The notes under the pieces: model-generated | Database searches by the model: none | Told to the model about the DNA's origin: nothing | What the model saw: only the letters and a program-made list of their open reading frames with translations | Position numbers and translations under genes: made by a program | In this document: positions 10,744-21,820 of the stretch, in pieces | Layout: each line of letters begins with the position of its first letter | Position numbering within the stretch: the stretch's first letter is position 1 | Assembly (NCBI GenBank): GCA_012934845.2 | Contig: WNNJ02001223.1 | Location: forward strand, 62,001-126,000 | Length of the DNA: 64,000 bases | Direction: 5' to 3' | From: Pomphorhynchus laevis | Taxonomy: Eukaryota; Acanthocephala; Palaeacanthocephala; Echinorhynchida; Pomphorhynchidae

Positions 10744-11868
10744 ATGCTTATAATGATACATATGCGTATCCCACGATTTAGAAAATGTTGGTGTATGTCA
10801 AGTCAATTACAAAATTCCCATACACAAGCACATATTAATCAACCCCAACAGTCGATAATCAAATCAAATGAACAATTCCTTGAGCATCGAAATAATATAT
10901 TCGAAGAAGAACTAAATCGCCAGCGTAAATCTGTTAAAAGGTTTGAAAAAATTGATGTATTTCTAAAGGATTCTTTTGTCAAGAGCACGAGTTTTTCGTT
11001 CCATAATGCGACGTCGACATTTCAACAAAATATAGCAACCAATAATCAACATCAAAATGAAGAGGACGTCGTACATCTTCGAATGCATAAGCACATTTCA
11101 ACTCCATATGACTGTGCTATGCATATTAGCTCTACATTAGCTGAGCGTAGTGCACTAGCCATTCTAAACGGTCAGCCATGGGATCTTCACAAGCCTTTCG
11201 ATGAATCAGACGAGTATAAGCTTGAATTTGTACATTTCAAGGAATCAAACGCCCAACGATCTGAAATCGTAAATAAAGCCTACATCAGATCATGTACGCT
11301 TATATTAGGATATCTACTGGAAACATGCTTTAAACAGGAGTATTTCGTAGAGTTATGCAGTTTCCCACCGGTTAACTTAAAATCTAACTGTGTTGTTTAC
11401 GATGCAAAGCTAAATCTAAACAAATTACCTTGGACGCCTAAGTCAGAGGAACTGCGTTGTATGTCAGTGCAAGCATATCAAATACGTGATAAAGCGTATA
11501 AATTTGAACCTTTGCGTATATCGGTATCAATCGCAACGGAAATGTTCAAGGCAAACAAAATGAAAATACGTCAGATTAACGCTATAAAGGCTCGTCTGAA
11601 AGAAGACAATTGCAAAATACCTGTATACCGTTGCGGCCAGTATGTGGATATTTGCCAAGGCCCTTGTATCGGAAATTCCCAGCTAATTGGACGTTTTGAA
11701 GTAGCTGGGATTCATCGTATTGACACTCCAAGTTACGGATATTTAGATAGAATTCAAGCACTTTCGATTCCTTCAGATCTGCATTTGCATTATTGGACAT
11801 TTGATTGGTTGTTGAAAAGAGCGGCAAATTTAAGTTCGGCACTGGTTCCGTCAATTAATGTAAAATAA
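10744..11868 (+). CDS. mRpL39: Mitochondrial ribosomal protein L39 (large subunit)
   Basis: This is a 374-residue open frame. It matches the MRPL39 family from the threonyl-tRNA-synthetase-like TGS region through to the C-terminus. Recognisable blocks are KHISTPYDCAMHIS (about residue 117), AILNGQPWDLHKP, VNKAYIRSCTLILGYLLE, the EYFVELC strand, YVDICQGPCI and HLHYWTFDWLLKRA near the end. The protein is a structural component of the mitochondrial 39S subunit; it lacks a catalytic synthetase domain. The N-terminus is rich in basic residues, in keeping with import. Three in-frame ATGs lie within the first seven codons (10,744, 10,753 and 10,762), so the start is uncertain by a few residues. There are no introns, unlike SLC41 in this window, so an intact retrocopy or an unseen upstream exon is possible. 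It is flanked by two minus-strand RTE LINE copies. Confidence 0.88.
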   Translation: MLIMIHMRIPRFRKCWCMSSQLQNSHTQAHINQPQQSIIKSNEQFLEHRNNIFEEELNRQRKSVKRFEKIDVFLKDSFVKSTSFSFHNATSTFQQNIATNNQHQNEEDVVHLRMHKHISTPYDCAMHISSTLAERSALAILNGQPWDLHKPFDESDEYKLEFVHFKESNAQRSEIVNKAYIRSCTLILGYLLETCFKQEYFVELCSFPPVNLKSNCVVYDAKLNLNKLPWTPKSEELRCMSVQAYQIRDKAYKFEPLRISVSIATEMFKANKMKIRQINAIKARLKEDNCKIPVYRCGQYVDICQGPCIGNSQLIGRFEVAGIHRIDTPSYGYLDRIQALSIPSDLHLHYWTFDWLLKRAANLSSALVPSINVK

Positions 11869-12069
11869 GTGTACAATTTAAAACATTTATTTAGCTATTT
11901 TGCTACTTTGTTTTTTGTTTTATTTGATATATTTTATTATATCGACACGCTATTTACTATGGTAAAACTGTAAATGAATGGTAGCTATTGATGCTTCGAT
12001 CCTAATCTCATTTTATATTTAAATATTACATTTCGCTATTCTTTATTTAAGCGATTTTCAATTACCATT

Positions 12070-12190
12070 TCGATTGCATCATTGGCGTGTATTCGGTATC
12101 GCCGCCATGTTGTGTTGAGAAATAGGAGCCGAAACCTGATAACATAACAATTCCTCCTGCTGACCTTTAATCTTAATTCTAATACATTAT
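12070..12190 (+). repeat. Dispersed repeat R1, diverged copy
   Basis: It carries GGAGCCGAAACCTGATAACA and then CCTCCTGCTGACC and TTAATTCTAATAC, matching the R1 copy at 2,570-2,760 with scattered changes. A partial copy of the downstream half recurs about 300 bp later at 12,425-12,500. Confidence 0.6.
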
Positions 12191-12424
12191 ATTATTTATT
12201 AATCGGTTCCTGCAAATACTGAGTTATAAAAATCTTAAATTATAAAAATATTTCAATAAAAATCTTAAGATTAATAACTTTTTAAAGTGTAACAAAATAA
12301 AACTTGAACAAAATTTTCCTTTTTATATCCTCCTCGAAACAGTCAACGAATGATATTCAAAACAGTGCAAAACGGCACAGGTTTTTATTGTAACAAATTG
12401 GTAATAAGGGCGAAATCTCAAAAT

Positions 12425-12500
12425 TGCATATTATTACATTAAGACGTTCCTCCTAATGACCTCAAATCTTTATTCTAATACATCAAATGATATTTACTAA
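12425..12500 (+). repeat. Dispersed repeat R1, partial copy
   Basis: It has GTTCCTCCTAATGACCTCAA followed by TTTATTCTAATACATC. This matches the second half of R1, including the altered CTGATGA box. The intervening 12,191-12,424 is AT-rich with no other feature seen. Confidence 0.5.
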
Positions 12501-12559
12501 TCAGTTCATAAAAATACTAGTTTATAAAAAATTCTTTTTAGATTAAGATATTTGTATTT

Positions 12560-15185
12560 TTAAATCAACAACAACAATTTCTTGACAAGAAAAAATAATA
12601 CACAAGATTTTTCCTGCCAACCACTCGTCCGCGTGTCGGGTCGTGGAGGCAGTGCACGAACGAAACTACTCCAGATATCGCGATCCTGGGCAACATACCA
12701 TAGTTCTCTTTTAGATAGCCGAAGGCGGTCTTTGGCCAGTTTCGAGATTTGATCTCTCCGCCGGTATCGAGGCCTATCTCGAGGTCTCTTTCTAGAGAGT
12801 CCGGCCTGGAAAAACCTCCGACGAAGGTGATCCCTAGACATCCTCAGAACGTGTCCTAGCCACCTTAACAAACTTTATTCGATGTGGAGAAGCAGTGACA
12901 TTACTTCGAGTCCTTCCCGGATGACCAAATTCCTAGCCTTATTTCTGAGACTAAGACCATCCACTCCGCGAATGAACCTTATTTCGGTCGCCTGTATCCG
13001 AGATATTATATTTTTGGTCATAACCTAAAGCTCATCACCATAGGTTAAACTAGGAGCGCGGATTGCGTGATAAACCGAAAACTTCGTCCGAAGACTTAAC
13101 TCCCGTTTCATCACGACAGACATGTACAAAGAACTCATTGCTGCGTTAGCTGCACAAATCCGCTTCTAAATCTCTCTCATGTTCCTGTCGTCCCTCGAGA
13201 ACATACCCCACGATACTTGAAATCCTCCACATCAGGAAAAACCTTTCCCCAATCCGGATTGACATTGACACCTTAATCCGAGACGAGCACATAGAGACAG
13301 TTTTGAAGGTACTAACTAACATCCCTGCCACTTGGCATTCCATCGTAAATCGATCAAGTAGTCATTGTAAGTCTTCAGGACAAGAAGCCAACAAGACAAC
13401 ATCATCTGCAAAAAGCAGAGATGGTATTTTGATGGAACCCAACTGAAGACGACATCCGTCAGAGCAGTCCATCTCGTAATTTTGTCCATGTAAACAAGTA
13501 ACAAAAGTGGAGACAAAGGACAACCCTGACGAAGCCCAACGCCTACTGGAAATGATTCAGACTTCCTACCTAGAACACGAACACAACTCATACTTTGTTC
13601 ATACAGAGAAGCCACAGCTACCCGAAGATAGTGTGGTACTTCATACTCCCATAGTACCTCCCACAACCTCTTTCGCGGAACTCGCTCAAACGCTTTCTCC
13701 AAATCTATAAAGCACATGCAGATCGGTTAAGCGAACTCCAAAGACCGTTCGAGGATAGTTGAAAGAGTAAATAGATGACTGTAGTTCCACAACCTGGACG
13801 AAAGCCGCATTGCTCCTATTGCAACTGTCCCTCAACTATAGGTCGTATCCTTAACTCAAGAATCTTAGCAAATAGCTAACCAGTTTGGCTAAAAAGAGTG
13901 ATGGCCCGATAATTGGAACATACTCCGGTCACCTTTCTTAAAGATCGGTACCACCATCCCGGTTCGACACTTACTAGGAACCTTGACTGACTTCAATGCA
14001 ACGTTGAAGATCAGTGTTAGTCACTTCATGCCAACAATGTCGAGAGCCTATAAACTTAAGGTCGAATCTCATTTATCCAGAGGACTTGCCATTACGAAGT
14101 TTTTTAACAACAGCAATCGCTTCTTTGAAAGAGATGAGCTCTTCCGTTGGTTCTAAAGGCTCTACTTCTACAAGATAAGGCATATCCATCGGATTAAGAA
14201 GACTCCTAAAATGCTCTTTCCAACTACCAAGAATTTCTACAATGTCAGTCAGCATAGATCCTCTCTTGTCATAGACCGTTTGAGGTGTTTTCTGCTTTCC
14301 AACACGAAGGTTCCTGATCGTCCTAAAGATACTGTCGCTACCAACATGAGCATTGAAGTCACCCAATAGAACGAGGGAATCTCCCAAAGGAGTACTAGCA
14401 ATCTAAGCTTATAGATCTTCTACGAAGACTGCATATTCCGAAATAATGTTGGGAGCATATGAACACAACAGTTATCCCTTTTCTCTCTTTGACTAAAAGT
14501 ATCAGAGACGCCAGCCTTTCGTTCACTTGGTTAAACCTCTCTACCACGAACGACAACATGAGACTTGTAAGAATCTCTCCACCCGTCTGTCGTCGCTTTC
14601 CGTTGATAGCTCCCGAATAATTTAAGATCCAACCTTAATCCAAAAGTTTAGTTCTAGTTCCATAATAGTGAAGAGAATTCACTCCGACTATTTCTAGACC
14701 GAAGCGAACCATATCTTCAACTAATTCTGGTTTCTCCCACGCCAGCGATATGACACTCCACGTTCCTACATAAAGGCTAGTTCGCTTCGGTTGTTGATGC
14801 TTCTTTCGCTGTCTCCGTACAACTGCCTGGTCACACGGCACCCGACAATGAAAACTTTTCCGATCAGTGTTGAGTTGATCATTGTTCTTTACACTTAATT
14901 TATATGTTGTGAATTTGTCGCATGTCATTTTCATTGTTTTGGTTTGTTTGTTCGGATATCCAGTTTATGATATCATTTGATGATCTAACATCGGTATTGT
15001 AAGGAAACAGGCCTCCGAGACTCTCTTTTGCCCTTCGTACATTGTCCAATCTGCCGTTTGAGTCGTCGGAGTAATTTTGTTTGTTCGGCAATATCTCGTT
15101 CCCGGTATCCTTTAATGATCCAACATTGATATTGTAATGAAACAGGCCACGGTGACTCTCTTCCGCTTTTCGTTACAATAATGGC
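12560..15185 (-). mobile_element. RTE-type LINE copy 2, internally deleted
   Basis: This minus-strand LINE reads, from its 5' end, as the repeated 5' monomer block (about 14,940-15,185), the endonuclease start (SLYVGTWSVISLAWEKPELVE, 14,635-14,934), the endonuclease end (LGDFNAHVGSDS), the linker (NLRVGKQKTPQTVYDKRG), reverse transcriptase (MCFIDLEKAFERVPRKRLWE, LRQGCPLSPLLL, 13,316-13,717) and the C-terminal RLGHVLRM-type block (MLRWLGHVLRMSRDHL, 12,560-12,871). About 0.75 kb between the endonuclease end and the linker, present in copy 1, is missing. Several frameshifts are present. The 3' end runs into a short TTG-rich tail. It contains the empty counterpart of the Gypsy-1 target. Confidence 0.8.
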
Positions 15186-15315
15186 GCACATTATTGGAGC
15201 AATAATGTGCGACAGAGTACATATAATAAAAGGAGATATATCGTATGGTCCTCTATAGCCAGAAATATTTAACTTATGGAGTTCAGAAAGAACTTCAAAG
15301 ACATTGATGGGAAAT
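15186..15315. other. Short spacer left of PLE-2
   Basis: No gene is seen. It includes the flank of the PLE-2 insertion site. Confidence 0.4.
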
Positions 15316-15328
15316 GTTGATAAGTTAT
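15316..15328. repeat. 13-bp target-site duplication of PLE-2 (left)
   Basis: GTTGATAAGTTAT here is repeated exactly at 24,506-24,518. It brackets the composite PLE-2 insertion. Confidence 0.7.
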
Positions 15329-15549
15329 TTAGTTTTTGTTACTTAGTTTAAAATGTTACTTAGTTTTTAAATGTTACTTAGTTTTTAATTAGTTGTAATC
15401 CTTATTGAACTTGGTTAATTATATTTGTTTGATTTGTTTGTTTTCTGGTATCAATTTTACGTAATATTTTTTTATTTCATTATTATAATTTTTGATAATT
15501 TTTTTGAGTAATTTAATGTATTTTTTCCTTTTAATCTTGGGTTGCGGTT

Positions 15550-15910
15550 ATTTTTTCTTTGAAGTTTGTTTTTTACAAAAAACTTGTATAGAATGTGTGT
15601 GAGTGTCTGTGTTTGTAATGTTTTTTCTTTGAAGTTTGTTTTTTACAAAAAGCCTTGTATGTAATGCGTGTAAATGTGTGTTTGAAATGTTTTTCTTTGA
15701 AGTTTGTTTTTTACAAAAAACTTGTATAGAATGTGTGTGAGTGTCTGTGTTTGTAATGTTTTTTCTTTGAAGTTTGTTTTTTACAAAAAGCCTTGTATGT
15801 AATGTGTGTAAATGTGTGTTTGTGATGTTTTTCTTTGAAGTTTGTTTTTTACAAATAACCTTGTATAGAATGTGTGTTTGTAATGTTTTTCTTTGAAGTT
15901 TGTTTCTGTT
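15550..15910 (+). repeat. Minisatellite in PLE-2 terminal repeat
   Basis: About five imperfect units of 55-72 bp each begin TTTTCTTTGAAGTTTGTTT and contain ACAAAAA and GTGTGT-rich parts. The right terminal repeat has only about two units, so the array expanded or shrank after insertion. Confidence 0.8.
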
Positions 15911-15958
15911 TTATTGTAATTTGTATAAATGGCAACTTTAGTAATTTTTTGTAGTTTC

Positions 15959-15991
15959 CTGACGACTATAGCAGTAGCTATTGAAAATATC
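15959..15991 (+). ncRNA. Hammerhead-like ribozyme motif (PLE-2 left repeat)
   Basis: The core CTGACGA is followed by a stem-loop (ATAGC-AGTA-GCTAT) and then by GAAAATATC. In the right repeat (20,498-20,529) the same motif reads with GAAATATC, so this copy carries one extra A. PLEs are known to carry hammerhead motifs in their terminal repeats. Stem III would be only two base pairs, so self-cleavage as a monomer is doubtful. Confidence 0.55.
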
Positions 15992-16249
15992 GCACATTAA
16001 CGTTTTGTTGTATTAAATAACAATACTATTTTTCATTCCATAAAGATTTTATTTATAAAAGAAAGAAGAAAATGGAAATTTTCAAATTAGACGGAATTAT
16101 AGAACTTTCGCTCTTAATTGTGCGAGAGAATTGTAGTTGGTGGAAATCAAAATAGCCAAAGCCCAAGCTTCTTTACACTTCCTGAAAGTGTGTCTAAAAG
16201 AATATCTTATACCGACATGTGCTAAGATTTTCACTGGTATTACAGGGTT

Positions 16250-17935
16250 TTCCATAGTTATAGACACATTTTCCCAAAGTTATAGACACATTTTCCCAAA
16301 GTTATAGACACATTTCCCCAAAGTTATAGACACATTTTCCTAAAGTTATGGACACATTTTCCCAGAGTTATAGACACATTTTCCCAGAGTTATAGACACA
16401 TTTTCCCAGAGTTATAGACAAATTTCTCAAAGTTATAGACACATTTTTCTAATATTTATACAAAAATAGGCCCCCTATTTTTGGGAGGCCTATTCTGCAC
16501 TCCCCACCACATGCTATTTTTTCACAAAACGTTAATTTTTCAACATGATAGATATGGGTTTATTTTTAAATGCCTAACGAATACAAGTTTTAATGAAATT
16601 AAAATCAAATCCCAAATAATTTTTTAAGTGTATAAAAAAGATGCGTTTGCATATTGTATATTGTGTGCCTACTTGCGACATTATAAAAGGAGAGTAAAAT
16701 CTAATAAAAGTTTTTTTAAATCAAATCATCTCTCATAATACTTTTATCCACCCATTCACACATATGTTTAAAACCCCCGCCATTTCAAAGTGGCTATTAA
16801 GGGCAATTTCATTGATTCTTGCGTTTATTGCTTCAAGATTTTTGCATGACCCCATATTTACAAATTTCGATTTAAACGCGCTGAAACATTCTTCTATGGG
16901 ATTCAAATGCGGTGAATATGGAGGCAAGAAATGCACAATATATCCATGTTGGGCGAATACTGTAACCACATCATGAGTTTTATGTATAGAGGCATTATCT
17001 AATACTATATGTTTTATCGAATTTTTATTCAATAGTGGGAGTTCATTACTTATAAAATTCAACACATCCGCTGCTTTAAAACTCCCAACCTTTACTTTAA
17101 AGCAATGAATTCCCTCGATTGATATTGTACATAAGAAGGAAACGTTAGAGCCTTTTGAATTCGGAACTGACGTGTATGTTTTGCAATTTTTCTTTGAATA
17201 TCCATATTTTTTAGTCGGGTGGAGATTGAACCCGGATTCGTTCAAAAAATCAAATCATTATCACATATTTCTCATATTAAATTTGCATAAATGAATGTTG
17301 TTTTATTTGAATCAGAATTTCTGGAAATAGAAATTTTTGATAATATTTTTCGAGTAAACCCCATTTTTTAATGTCCCTTGATATACTTGATTTAGATGAA
17401 TTAATGTTACGACTGTTTTTCAAATTTAAATTTATCGATTCCAGTGTCGTGCATGGGTTAATTGCGAGCTCGACGTTTATTGCATTCGTTTTTGAAGAGA
17501 TATCTTTTTTCGGCCACGTTTTTTTCTTCTGAAGAAATGATTTTTTTTGCCTTCCTCAAAATCTCCATTCAAAAACCTTTGCGTCAATCTATTAACTGAC
17601 GATCTTGATAAGTTTAGAGCAAGCATTATTTCGTTTTGCCTCTTTTCGGATTGCAAAAGATGTAGAAAGTTTTTTATTGTTTCTTTTGAAATGTAACTAC
17701 GTGACTTTCTAGGTGGCATTCTCGGTTTTCTGTGTTTCCAGGCATTATTTAAGGGGGCCTATTTTTGTATAAATATTAGAAAAATGTGTCTATAACCCTG
17801 GGAAAATGTGTCTATAACTATGGGAAAATGTATCTATAACTTTGGGAAAATGTGTCTATAACTTTGGGAAAATGTGTCTATAACTTTGGGAAAATGTGTC
17901 TATAACTTTGGGAAAATGTGTATATGTAAGCACTT
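16250..17935 (-). mobile_element. IS630/Tc1-mariner-like DNA transposon with minisatellite terminal inverted repeats
   Basis: The element is about 1.7 kb. Its inverted ends are built of tandem 22-bp units: left AGTTATAGACACATTTTCCC, about nine units at 16,253-16,450; right the complement, about seven units at 17,780-17,932. Inside each array the inverted repeat continues with AATATTTATACAAAAATAGG and a C-run. It encodes the transposase described separately. It lies inside PLE-2. The exact outer ends and the target duplication are blurred by the repeats. Confidence 0.75.
16733..17719 (-). pseudogene. IS630/Tc1-like transposase (DDE_3 type), inactive
   Basis: The N-terminal part (17,477-17,719) has a helix-turn-helix: NEIMLALNLSRSSVNRLTQR, preceded by the basic start MPPRKSRSY. 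The catalytic part (16,733-17,245 plus a few upstream codons) shows FLNESGFNLH, IVLDNASIHKT and LPPYSPHLNPIEECF. In this family the first motif is normally DESGF, so the first catalytic Asp is replaced by Asn; the second Asp and the Glu (34 residues after it) are present. The middle (about 17,246-17,476) is out of frame. The protein would bind and cut the inverted ends, but both the frame change and the lost Asp argue that it is dead. Confidence 0.75.
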
Positions 17936-18254
17936 CGAATTATCTAGTTGTGCTTCGAAGGTATATAAGTTAATTATAATGTTTGCCATTTCGAATGAAT
18001 TTAAATTAATTTCTCAATTGTGTCTTTGTTCTTTTTCTTTGTTTCGTTTTTAGGTTCTTTTTTATCTATTAGTTTGTATTGTCAAATTGAATAATTATTC
18101 AAGCAGGTGTAATTATATCAGGTTCAATTTGGGTTTTAAACATATTACTAAATTCATCAAACTTTATAATAATTATTCAAAATCATTTGCAGAATATAAT
18201 GATAATGTTCTGAAACATGAGTTTTAGAGCCAAAAAAGATTGTAAATTAGAGTT

Positions 18255-20166
18255 GTAAAACTCTAACTAGTGAGGTAAAATCAGTATTAAATTTGGGCCC
18301 TAATTTTACTCCACCGTGTTATATTCAAGAACATAAACTTGAATTTTCTTTAGAATTGTCATTGATTGGTTCTAATAATTTGATTCCCAATTTTAATAAT
18401 TTTATGAACTTAAATTTCAGAGCTATTAAGAAAGATAGCACATGTGGAAATAATGTTTAAAACATAACTATACAAAATGTAAGTAAAGAATTAAAAAATA
18501 CAGATTTAGTTGTAGCAAAGTCTGATGAGGGTGGTAAATTTGTTGTGATGGATAAAAAAGAATATGCTAATTTGGGCACCAATATTTTTAAATGATATTA
18601 AGTTTGTACGGTTGGAAATCGATCCTACGCTTATTCTTCAAAATGAGTATAATAAATTTATGTGTAAGCTATATGCCTGTAATAAAATTCCTGAAAATGT
18701 TAAAAAGGTTTACACGGCCAAGAACTCAAAACCTGGATTTCTATATGTGTTACTTAAGATTCATAAGAGTTATCATTGTGCACGTCCTATTGTTGCATCC
18801 TACTCTACTTATAAGATCTCCAAATATATATCTACTTTATTAAAACAAAATGTTACTAACAATCATTTTTCTTTCATTAGAGATGATCCACTATTTTCAA
18901 ATTTAGTTAGAAACAGGCATTCAATGATATTAAAATATTTACTGCTGATGTTAAGTCTCTTTTTACAAATATTCCATTGTCAACCACAATTAATGTTACC
19001 AGTAACATTTTGTTACATAATAATCCATTAAGTTGGTTTCTTAATAAAGATGACTGGACTAATTAGTTGGTTCTCTGCACTCAGAAATGCAATTTTTTAT
19101 TTGGATCTCAGATGTGAGACCAGGCTGATGGTTTAGCCATGGGAAATCCACTAGCACTTGTACTAGCGGAAATTTATATGAGGTACTGGGAAGCAAGATT
19201 TGTTAAAGAATTTAATTTTGTTATTAATTGGTATCGTTATGTAGACGATGTTTTTATTGTCTGTGAAAACAATATTAATGACCACTATTTGTTAAGTGAA
19301 TTAAATTCAAAAGACCCACATATACAGTGGAATGTTGGTTTAGAAACCGAAACTGGTTTACTTTTTTTAGATGTTTTAGTTTTTAAAGATTCTAATCAAA
19401 TATATCAAACTAAAGTTTTTCGAAAGACCGAACTATTACCTGAAATTATATCTGGGAACTCCTATGTACCCAAAAAATGGTTGATTGCAGCTGCAATGTC
19501 CCCTTTTCACCGAGCTAGAATGATTTGCTCGAAGGACAATTTATTAAAAGAGAGTTATTCGATTATTCGTTTTGGTTTAGTCAACAGTGGTTTTCCCGAA
19601 TGGGCTATTAAAAAAGCTTACTATAAAAGTTGTGATGTTGTGAAAAGAAAGAAATATCTTGGACCCTCGAAACAAAAAATATATCTAGGAATTCCTTTGA
19701 TTAATAAAAAATGGAATTTTTTATTAATCAAAAATATTTTTTATTTATAAATTTATATATAAATTTATTTAATAAGTTTATATATAAAAATAAAATATCT
19801 AGTAATACTACGGATGTAATAATTTACAATAAAAAATTGCCTAAATTGCATAACATTTTTAAATTAAAACCAAAATTTAATGAAATGTCCGTTGTCTATA
19901 AGATACCCTGTGATAACTGTTTCTCCTCTTATATTAGTCAAACTGGACAAGTATTGGAAAAGCGTATGTCACAACATAAATATAATATTAAACGGGGTAA
20001 TATGGTGGGTGCTATATCACAACATGTATTGAATTTAGGTCATAATATGAACTTTGATGACGCTTTAATTTTATCATATGAAAGTGATTATCTTTCTCGT
20101 ATAATACAGGAGGTATATTTTATTAATAAGAATAACATTTACCTAATAATAAATCTAATTTTAATT
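18255..20166 (+). mobile_element. PLE-2 coding region: reverse transcriptase and GIY-YIG endonuclease
   Basis: Pieces in order are as follows. NLGPNFTPP starts the N-terminal part. VVAKSDEGGKFVVMDKKEY is the first reverse-transcriptase block. FLYVLLKIHKSYHCARPIVA follows, then LAMGNPLALVLAEIYM and YRYVDDVFIV in the palm. A thumb region comes next, then the endonuclease with VVYKIPCDNCFSSYISQTGQ, RMSQHKYNI and AISQHVLNLGHNM. This RT-then-GIY-YIG order is the usual Penelope layout. The reading is spread over several frames. The last two frames (19,139-19,750 and 19,711-20,169) overlap at the reverse transcriptase/endonuclease junction. Confidence 0.8.
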
Positions 20167-20177
20167 TGAAACTTTCC

Positions 20178-20529
20178 TATTAGTTTTTAATTAGTTGTAA
20201 TCCTTATTGAACTTGGTTAATTATATTTGTTTGATTTGTTTGTTTTCTGGTATCAATTTTACGTAATATTTTTTTATTTCATTATTATAATTTTTGATAA
20301 TTTTTTTTGAGTAATTTAAGATATATTTTTCTTTTAATCTTGGGTTGCGATTCTTTTTTCTTTGAAGTTTGTTTTTTACAAAAAACCTTGTATAGAATGT
20401 GTGTGAGTGTCTGTGTTTGTAATGTTTTTCTTTGAAGTTTGTTTCTGTTTTATTGTAATTTGTATAAATGGCAACTTTAGTAATTTTTTGTAGTTTCCTG
20501 ACGATGATAGCAGTAGCTATTGAAATATC
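20178..20529 (+). repeat. Right terminal repeat of PLE-2, part before the LINE
   Basis: This matches 15,376-15,991 of the left repeat apart from a shorter minisatellite. It is cut at 20,529 by the LINE insertion and resumes at 24,408 with GGACATTAACGTTTTG. Confidence 0.75.
20498..20529 (+). ncRNA. Hammerhead-like ribozyme motif (PLE-2 right repeat), split by a LINE
   Basis: CTGACGA, one extra T, stem-loop GATAGC-AGTA-GCTATT, then GAAATATC. The LINE at 20,530-24,398 entered right after this core and duplicated TGAAATATC. The downstream stem I sequence now begins at 24,408. Confidence 0.6.
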
Positions 20530-20591
20530 TAGAAAAAATTGTAGAAAAATTCACCATCGGTGCTTCAAACAACTTACAAAATCAAGCTAAT

Positions 20592-21649
20592 ATGGAACGG
20601 AACTCAGGTATTTCCAATGTAACATCGAATTTTCAAGCCAAAGAAAACAAGGTTAGTCCTATTTCGTCTAATTTTTTAATCTCAAGCACAGATGGAGAAC
20701 TCCCTCCTGTGCCTAAAGTGGTGAATCTGGTAATAATCAGACTTCTTCAACCATTTGAAAGGAAGAATCTTTTCAATATTTTTCTGAGAGAGTTTACAAG
20801 CTCTTATAAGAAGAGAATTCTATTTAATTCGATAAAATATTTAGATTCCGAAATCAGGGTTTCTTTCAGCTGTCCAGATCTGGCAGCATCGTACCTAGAA
20901 TTTTTCGAAACACACTTAAAAGAATTTGGGTCAACTACTTACAGGCCTATTCAGGCGACTTTGAAAATTAATAATTTTCCGCCATTCGCAACGGAGGAAG
21001 ATATCATTGCTCTCACATCTGAGTTCAAAATTCATAATATTCGCCCAATCCTGGGCAAGAAAGGCCAGGCTATACCAATAGCATTCTGTTCTACCGCAGT
21101 CGATCAGGCGGAATGTCTGGCTAAAAGCAAATGTAACCCCTTTCTGGGGTACAATCTTTCTTTCAATATCGTAGATGCTGATGACTTAACATACCCCCAT
21201 TGCAATGGGTGCCACCTCTGGGGGCACTGGTCCTCGAACTGTACTAGGCCCCATACGTGTGGGGTTTGCAGCTCTTCCGAAGTCCATGAGGGGAAATGTT
21301 CTCTCCCCCTCTGTGTTCCAATTGTGGTGGTCAGCACCCGGCCTGGTCTAGAAGATGTCCTATCTTCAAAGAATACAAATTAAGGCATTGTGGGGCACCG
21401 GTCAAACCGGCCCACTTTGCCGCTGCCAGCTTATCCAATTCAAACGGTTATGGTATGTCGGACACCGACATTTTCAAAATTGTTGACGCAAGACTACAGA
21501 CATATAAAGACGAGATTCGAGCCTTAATGAACCATCTGATAGCGAAATTCGAGGAGTCCCGTTCTCCTCCATCGACGATTCTTACCTCTTCAAAGAGAGC
21601 CCCCGTTCTAAGAAGAGATCATCTTCTAAACAAAAGTTGGCTTCCTTGA
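20592..21649 (+). pseudogene. LINE ORF1: gag-like protein with CCHC zinc knuckles
   Basis: The frame from the ATG at 20,592 runs to 21,383 (264 codons). It has an RRM-like or hydrophobic middle region and then zinc knuckles: CNGCHLWGHWSSNCTRP and CGVCSSSEVHEGKC. A third knuckle, CSNCGGQHPAWSRRCP, is in the overlapping frame 21,296-21,649, so there is a frameshift near 21,300. The role would be RNA binding and chaperoning of the LINE RNA. Without the shift the protein would be about 350 residues, usual for ORF1 of I/Jockey-like LINEs. Confidence 0.7.
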
Positions 21650-21820
21650 AGTTGGCAAAGAAAGATGATATATGCTGGGAGTTGTTGGCCTCAGAGGGAG
21701 ATGAAGATAATGCCGGTGGGCAAGTGTCTTCTCCTGGTAGGGCTGGGAGTGAGAAGGGCAACTTTCTCTCTCCTAGTTTCTGCTAGGAGGTAGGCATCCC
21801 ACTCCAGCTGTCGTAACACA

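Larger units (their letters stand above)
15329..16100 (+). repeat. Left terminal repeat of PLE-2
   Basis: This direct repeat is shared with 20,178-20,529 plus 24,408-24,505. Both run from AGTTTTTAATTAGTTGTAAT through GGCAACTTTAGTAATTTTTT and the hammerhead-like motif to GGAAATTTTCAAA. The left copy holds an expanded minisatellite (15,550-15,910). Confidence 0.75.

Noticed and set aside
16764-16976. Plus-strand frame inside the transposase region
   Set aside because: It is antisense to the DDE-type transposase and carries no motif.
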